The translations under genes were made by a program, and so were the position numbers. Positions 58,103 to 64,000 of a DNA stretch of 64,000 bases are shown one piece after another; within the stretch, counting starts at the first letter, position 1; each line of letters starts with the position of its first letter. Source of the DNA: Apostichopus japonicus (Eukaryota > Echinodermata > Holothuroidea > Aspidochirotida > Stichopodidae); NCBI RefSeq assembly GCF_037975245.1, contig NC_092563.1:28297960-28361959 (forward strand). The letters are read 5' to 3'. Below the pieces are notes generated by a model, which was given only the letters and a program-made list of their open reading frames with translations, was not told where the DNA came from and ran no database searches.

Positions 58103-58777
58103 GTTCAAGGCAGTGGCGTCGCCAAGGGGGGGCCAGGGGGGCACGTGCCCCCTGGAAAACCTAGTGCCCCCCCGAGTGCCCCCCATCTGAGATTTGGGTT
58201 GGTAAAAAATATATATATATTTTGTTATATTCAACTCCCATCATCTGAGTTGGTTTTTCATAAGGACAAAGAAGCACAGTAATTCGTATTTTCTTCAAAT
58301 GAGCTGCGAAAAAATGAAAATTTTTATCCTTGAACGTCGGGTATCGAAGTCGTAACCCGCGCCATCACAACAGGTGTCGATATTTACATTGAATGTGTCA
58401 GTGCTCACCAGTGGCGGCGGAACCGGGGGGGGCTTGGGGGGGGCTCAGCCCCCCCAATGAAAAAGTTGAGGGGGCAAATGCATGATAAGCCCCCCCAATA
58501 TTTACCAAGGCTCCGAAACGTGCATCTGCCCATTTTTCAATGCATACTTGTCGATCTGTCCAATGCACACGTATATTATATAGGTGTAATAATTTTAGTA
58601 ATTGCTGGGGGACCCTCGGCCCGTCCCCTGGCTACAGACCACATTGTCACCCCAACCGCGTCTTCACGCCCCGTGAAAAGTGGAAGCAGTGAGTGTGAGT
58701 ACCGGTAAGCGTAACACAACTTCGTCTTAGGCCAATGACTTGCCTCATTTCAGCCAGTTCTCCAACATCCCCTTTCT

Positions 58778-59835
58778 TAGTGGCGGAGCGTTCATATATA
58801 CAGTCAGGGCGGATGCCCCCCCCCCCCTGACGGACTCAAATGGACTGCTGGCGCCCTTTTCAGCTTTTCACTACTTTTCACTTATTCGCGATTATTGACT
58901 ATTTTATTGCGCTCTCATATACCTATTGACATTTGTCATATTCTGTTGGTGTAATTTTCCGACACAATGGCGACGACACCTATTTATTCTCCGTTTATCT
59001 GCAAATTAGCAGGGCCCGGAAAGGGTCATTTAAGGGCGGCGGAACCGGGGAGGCACAGGGGCACGTGCCCCCCACTTTTCCTCAGGTTAAAAATGTGCCC
59101 TTTTTCTACATAAAAATTGAGGTGTCTCAAGTTAGCAAGAGGCCAGGGAACCAGAATGAACACTCGGGAAGGGCCGTTTCCGGCCATCTGAGGGGTTTGT
59201 AAAACCAAAAATTTTCTTGTACGCTCCGCGCCAACCGATGGTGGCGCTCCGCTCAGATAGTCGTGTATACAACTTTCAAATCCTGGCTACGCCCCTGACT
59301 TCTAATGAATTTCTGTGGGTCAAACTCAAAGCTATTTCGAATGGAAAAAAATTGTTAAGATATTATCAAGAAATAAACTCTTATTCGGAAGATTCCTACA
59401 TTAGCAACTAGCATGATTTCACCTCGTTTTTACTCAAAACAAAACTTGTTCCTTGTTTCCCAATTTGCGCATTGGATATTGCAGTGCTAATATGCATATT
59501 TTCCTTGAGGGTGGGGGGGGGAGCGTTGATGGAGTGATGTGTATACGCAAATAAGATAATACAATAAGAGTTATAAAGGGTACTAAATATAAGGCTGTAT
59601 CATTCCCATCGAATTTCTGCAAAGTGCCCTTCGATGTCGGTGCCCCCCCCCCCCCCAGATTAAAAGTGCTTCCGCCGCCCTTGGGGTCATTACCTGCAAT
59701 CTAGGGAGTATCTTTATTCAAAAAATTTCTGTACGCTCCGTGCCAACCTGTGGTGGCGCTCCGCTTAGATAGTGTCGAAAGCGCCCCTACAGACCATTCT
59801 TGCCCCCCTGACCAATACCCCTAGCTCCGCCACTG
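58778..59835. mobile_element. Element B, inserted in A copy 1
   Basis: Ends TAGTGGCGGAGC and GCTCCGCCACTG are inverted repeats. Flanks CCCTTTCT (58770-58777) and CCCTTACT (59836-59843) agree at 7 of 8 bases; the empty site in copy 2 reads CTCTTACT. It is itself split by element C. Confidence 0.8.
59031..59683. mobile_element. Element C, inserted in B
   Basis: Ends TAAGGGCGGCGGAA and TTCCGCCGCCCTTG are inverted repeats (13 of 14), with GGGTCATT duplicated exactly at 59023-59030 and 59684-59691. It shares the block TCTTGTACGCTCCGCGCCAA with elements A, B and D, so these families are related. Confidence 0.88.
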
Positions 59836-60780
59836 CCCTTACTACACTCAAAAACGTCTTTGCGAGTACACTACGAGTAATTGCTACTCTCTTAAAACAC
59901 CATCGAATATACAAATTACAATGTTTTTACAGACTTTTACGTGCAATATGAGAAATTGCAGGCGTGAGACCCATATTTTAGGGCTAGGTATTCGCAGCAT
60001 AAAACACTCGGCAAGTGCCGTTTCCGGCCATCTGGGGATTTGAAAAAAACCCAAATTTTCTTGTACGCTCCGCGCCAACCGATGGTGGCGCTCCGCTTAG
60101 ATAGTATCCATGCACACATTAGCCCCCCCAATAATTTTTCCGTTCCGCCGCGCCTGGTGCTCACGCCATACCAGCGGATATACACGTCCGCTTCGCGAGC
60201 TACATGACTGTGAGAAGGGAGGGTACTGCAATATGTTGCCTTGGTCTGAGGTTGACAGGTTAGGAGCTGACGAAATGTGAGAATGTGAGGGTCCGCAGGC
60301 ACCATACTTGCCTATATTTGTGGACCCATATATTAACCCTGTTGTGTAGGGGGAGCAGAGGTCATTTGAGGTCAGATGCTTGTAGGAACAAATGGCGAAT
60401 GTTCACACCTGCATACTGAGTCATACTCGATGTGTGATCAAACTTTGGATTGCATGGTGAGATCCCTGATAGGAGCCAATAACGATGCTGGAACCTGTTA
60501 CATCTTAATAGATAATGGGCGAAAACGAGAAGGACAAGAAAGGAGTCGGGGATCATGCACACATTAATTCAACAAATGTAGGTTCTATTGATATAGGGTT
60601 AGGCATAATATCGACAGCATGTGGTTCATATCCTCTGCAAAATTCTGCGCCTTGTTAAAATCATTACCTCAAAAATAGCAATTTCTGGAGATATCTTCAG
60701 ATCGAATTTAGCATCAAATGTGGCAGCATTTTGCATCTAGCCCATCCTCCGTATGCGAAAATTTTCCAAAGGGGAGGGGG

Positions 60781-61469
60781 CAGTGGCGGCGGAACCGGGG
60801 GGGGGGGCTTGGGGGATCAGCCCCCAATGAAAACGTTGAGGGGGCAACTGCATGATAAGCCCCCCCCCCCCCAATATTTACCAAAGCTCCGAAACGTGCA
60901 TCTGCCCATTTTTCAATGCATACTTGTCGATCTGTCCGATGCACACGTATACTATATAGGTGTAATCATTTTAGTAAATGCTGGGGGGACCCTCGGCCCG
61001 TCCCCTGGCTATAGACCACATTGTCACCCCAACCGCGTCTTCACGCCCCGTGAAAAGTGGAAGCAGTGAGTGTGAGTACCGGTAAGCGCAACACAACTTC
61101 GTCTTAGGCCAATGACTTGCTTCATTTCAGCCAGTTCTCCAACATCCTCTTACTACACTCAAAAACGTCTTTGCGAGTACACTACGAGTAATAGCTACTC
61201 TCTTAAAACACCATCGAATACACAAATTACAATATTTTACAGACTTTTACGTGCAATCTGAGAAATTGCAGACTTGAGACCCATATTTTAGGGCTAGGTA
61301 TTCGCAGCATAAAACACTCGGGAAGTGCCGTTTCCGGCCATCTGGGGGTTTGAAAAACCCAAAATTTTCTTGTACGCTCCGCGCCAACCGATGGTGGCAC
61401 TCCGCTTAGATAGTCTATACACATTAGCCCCCCCCCCCCCCAAAAAAATTTCCCGTTCCGCCGCGCCTG
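60781..61469. mobile_element. Element A, copy 2, complete (689 bp)
   Basis: Same termini as copy 1 and nearly the same sequence throughout, without insertion. Flanks are G-rich (GGAGGGGG and GAGGGGCA), so the target duplication is only partly visible. It also sits inside E. Confidence 0.88.
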
Positions 61470-61649
61470 GAGGGGCACCCCCTCCCCTTAGACCCCTCCC
61501 CCAGGACGGCGATCCGTATCCACCTAAGTGCCACCCCATCAAATGCTGGTGCCCCCCTGTGCCCCCCCAGACTGAAAAGTCTGGTGACGCCACTGGTTCA
61601 AGGGTCTCTATATTTTTTTCACAGATTATTTTTTAGGTCTCCAAGGGGA

Positions 61650-62291
61650 CCTCAGGGCCGTCTTAAGAGATCACCGGGCCCTGGGGCCGGCAATGGAGAG
61701 GGGCCCCTCAATCAAGTGAGTTCGAAAAAAGTTGCGTGAAAAATTGACATCCTTGACAATCGCTCAAGCATAGACATGCCTGCATTTACCACCCCTCCCA
61801 CGGTCGCGCATAAAGCATAAAACTTGAGCTGAATAACATACGTGATATATCTAAAAGCTGAAATACATTATAGAAGAGTAATCTTCCAGTTGCCCTCCGT
61901 CCCTTCCCTAACAATACTGGACTCACCGTTTGTAACACCCTTGTGTCGAGTCTTTCAACTGGGGGAACTAACGGAACTTGCGGCATTTCTTGATCGTAAA
62001 CTGTTGTTGGCTGAAAGTCAATCTTTTTGAGGTGTTTTGAGGTGTTGTAAGTCTTCGGGGCATTGTATATTCCAGGGTTGCCAACTCAGATTCGAATATT
62101 TAATGTCAAACTCTCAAGTGGATCACCAACTCTCGTCAAAAGTTGTCAAGTATCGAATTCAATCAGGCATAATGGCCTATTCAATAAGTTTTCCTCCCAG
62201 CTTAAGACATGGGTTACTACGATTGCGGGGCCCCTGACATCGCGGGGCCATGGGCCAGGGCCCAGTGGGCCCATGCGTTAAGACGGCCCTA
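61650..62291. mobile_element. Element F, hAT-like candidate (642 bp)
   Basis: AGGGCCGTCTTAA near the left end and TTAAGACGGCCCT at the right end are perfect inverted repeats. Flanks CAAGGGGA (61642-61649) and CAAGGGGT (62292-62299) agree at 7 of 8. Subterminal GGGCCC-rich words occur on both sides. Confidence 0.7.
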
Positions 62292-62299
62292 CAAGGGGT

Positions 62300-62938
62300 A
62301 CGTCAAGGTTGACCATTATGTCCGAATCGTTTTCCTTAGGGGCACTTAGATTATAAACTTCAGTAATAATTATATTCCTCATTTATGGATATAACTTATC
62401 ACATATTCATCTTGTCCACAACCCCCCCCCCCCCCCTTAATGGAAGATCTGGACTTGCAAATGAGAGATGCGATTGAGGACCTTAAGTGATAAATATGGA
62501 ACAGTTTGCACAAAGTTTAAAATGTAAATGTTACGTTGTATGACCGTTCTGCATCTTGGAAATTGTTCTGTGAGCTTGTTGCTTAGAAACCCGTGTGAAA
62601 ATATGGAAGTAAATGCTTTATTTGAATGTATTTAGTGATAAAAGAGAAATAGCAGCATGTAATTCATTTATATCTACAGGGTGTTATTGTAGCGCATGCA
62701 TACTCAGAATTTAATTGTCTCCCTCCTGCTAAGTTTTTTGTTTTATTTATTATTTACAATGTATCTTAGTTATATCTTATCTTATTATCAATAAACTCTT
62801 ATATTAAAATTCACAATAATATTGCTAATTGAGGAAGACGAATGCGTATTTTTCGTGAGCGATTTCTTCCATGTTAATGGCAATCTCTTTTTTATTCTTC
62901 ATTTACTAATAAGATCAAATATATCCAATAACTTTCTG
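62300..62938. other. Intergenic, nothing recognised
   Basis: AT-rich with one C run near 62421-62436. No exon or repeat boundary seen. Confidence 0.4.
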
Positions 62939-62946
62939 TTTATACT

Positions 62947-63240
62947 CAGGCGCGTAGCCAAGGGGGGGGGGCGAAGGGGGCGGCCGCCCCCCCCTTGAGC
63001 ATATTTTTTACAAAATTTTTAAAGGTTTTTATGATATCGCTAGTATTTTCAAAAGAGAAAATGCTAAGATGCAACTTACAAGGCATGGGAAGTGCCATTT
63101 CCGGCGATCTGGGAGGCATTTACAGCCAAAATTTTCTTGTACGCTTCGCGCCAACTCATGGTGGCGCTACGCTTAGATAGTTTGCAATGCGGAATCTACA
63201 GTTTCGCCCCTCCCTTGGCAAATTCCTGGCTACGCGCCTG
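62947..63240. mobile_element. Element D, hAT-like miniature transposon (294 bp)
   Basis: Ends CAGGCGCGTAGCCA and TGGCTACGCGCCTG are perfect inverted repeats over 14 bases. TTTATACT is duplicated exactly at 62939-62946 and 63241-63248. It contains the CTTGTACGCTTCGCGCCAA block shared with A and C. The sharp ends suggest it is young. Confidence 0.93.
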
Positions 63241-63248
63241 TTTATACT

Positions 63249-64000
63249 ATATATTATGGAATGGCTAAAGACATTCCTTGGTATAGTGTAAAACTAAAAT
63301 GTAAGGCGCGTTGAACTGCAAAATTGATAACATGATCCGTGTCACCGGCTTACACACCCTCGTCCGAATAACTAATATAGAATATAATTATTTATTGAAA
63401 GAGAAAGGGCAATGACGCAATGTCCTAAAAGCCGTTTGCAAATGGGAACGAATTTTCCAAACCGAACATAAAGTACTGGAGTACTATTTTCTGTTTACCT
63501 CACGCTGTGTTCAGAGACGCAGAGGTAAAATACTGTCGGCAGTTTCGATTCATTCAGATTATTAGTTACAAAGTTGTTTTTTTTATATAAAACTCAAACA
63601 AAAACATTCCCCAATTTGTGTAGTTTTTATAATTACTAACTTGATACATTGGAATATTTATTTTGGACTTGTATCTTTACCAAAGAATTCTGACCAAAAA
63701 ATCCCTTAGAGATGAATTAGAAACGGCTCTGATCTTCACAATTTAGAAGTTATTAGACACCCATTCAACTTGTTCTTATCGCACGCAAAATACTTTTTCT
63801 TCAATTGTAAAATGAACAATATAAATCCATATGATACGATATTTTATGTAAACTTCGCTTTCTGTTGGAAGTTGATGTTTATATTTTGCAAAAAACGAAA
63901 GATGACTCACGTGCTTACATCTTCAAGACATATGAATGAAAATCGTAATGAGTTGGAAAATCAAGAACAGTGAAAAAACTTCCAGCATCCACCGGGATTC
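63249..64000. other. Right edge, nothing recognised
   Basis: AT-rich. The short open frame at 63770-63973 has no recognisable motif. A gene could begin beyond the edge. Confidence 0.4.

Larger units (their letters stand above)
58409..60156. mobile_element. Element A, copy 1, interrupted
   Basis: Begins CAGTGGCGGCGGAAC and ends GTTCCGCCGCGCCTG, with target duplication GTGCTCAC exact at 58401-58408 and 60157-60164. Its two halves (58409-58777 and 59836-60156) match the uninterrupted copy 2 closely. It was split by element B. Confidence 0.9.
58111..61595. mobile_element. Outer hAT-like element E, carrying nested elements
   Basis: Ends CAGTGGCGTCGCC at 58111 and GACGCCACTG at 61595 are inverted repeats, and GTTCAAGG is duplicated exactly at 58103-58110 and 61596-61603. 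Removing the internal insertions A1 and A2 leaves about 1.04 kb. G- and C-rich subterminal stretches (GGGGGGCACGTGCCCCC) are palindromic. No transposase frame was recognised. Confidence 0.85.

Noticed and set aside
59937-61593. Gly- or Pro-rich frames across the nested elements
   Set aside because: Caused by G and C runs of the miniature transposons; nothing resembling a transposase catalytic motif was visible.

Overview
The window is animal nuclear DNA, AT-rich, with long introns, GT..AG splice sites and many repeats. A marine invertebrate deuterostome such as an echinoderm is my best guess. That rests on a CDK10 orthologue with an animal-like architecture, a YqaJ-type nuclease gene, Penelope-like, CR1/L2-like and Ty3-type retroelement relics, and dense hAT-like miniature transposons. 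I do not recognise the species.

Layout. (1) 1-3804: the 5' end of a ubiquitin-conjugating enzyme variant gene (UBE2V/Mms2 family) on the minus strand; only its first two coding exons lie inside, and the rest runs off the left edge. Its second intron holds a dispersed repeat and a LINE relic. (2) 5611-6432: a YqaJ-family exonuclease reading frame with its catalytic motifs intact but one in-frame stop. (3) 9965-32031: a 26-exon plus-strand gene that I rebuilt by joining exons with compatible phase; it encodes about 1,244 residues of HEAT/ARM-like helical repeats with a disordered middle and an acidic tail. I could not name it. Its introns are unusually rich in minisatellites, and two arrays grew out of the exon-intron junction itself, so each unit carries a copy of the splice donor. 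(4) 32032-37031: the gap between two converging genes, with a 140-bp tandem array. (5) 37092-54957: CDK10 on the minus strand, 11 coding exons and 397 residues, all kinase motifs present, with transposons in several introns. (6) 54958-64000: a transposon-rich block with a Ty3-type retrotransposon relic and a stack of nested elements, most bounded by 8-bp target-site duplications.

The three cellular genes have no operon-like relation. UBE2V variants partner Ubc13 in K63-linked ubiquitin chain formation, CDK10 is a cyclin M-dependent kinase, and the large protein is a probable scaffold. Exon boundaries were derived by hand from splice sites, reading phase and family similarity. No alignment, transcript or database search was run.
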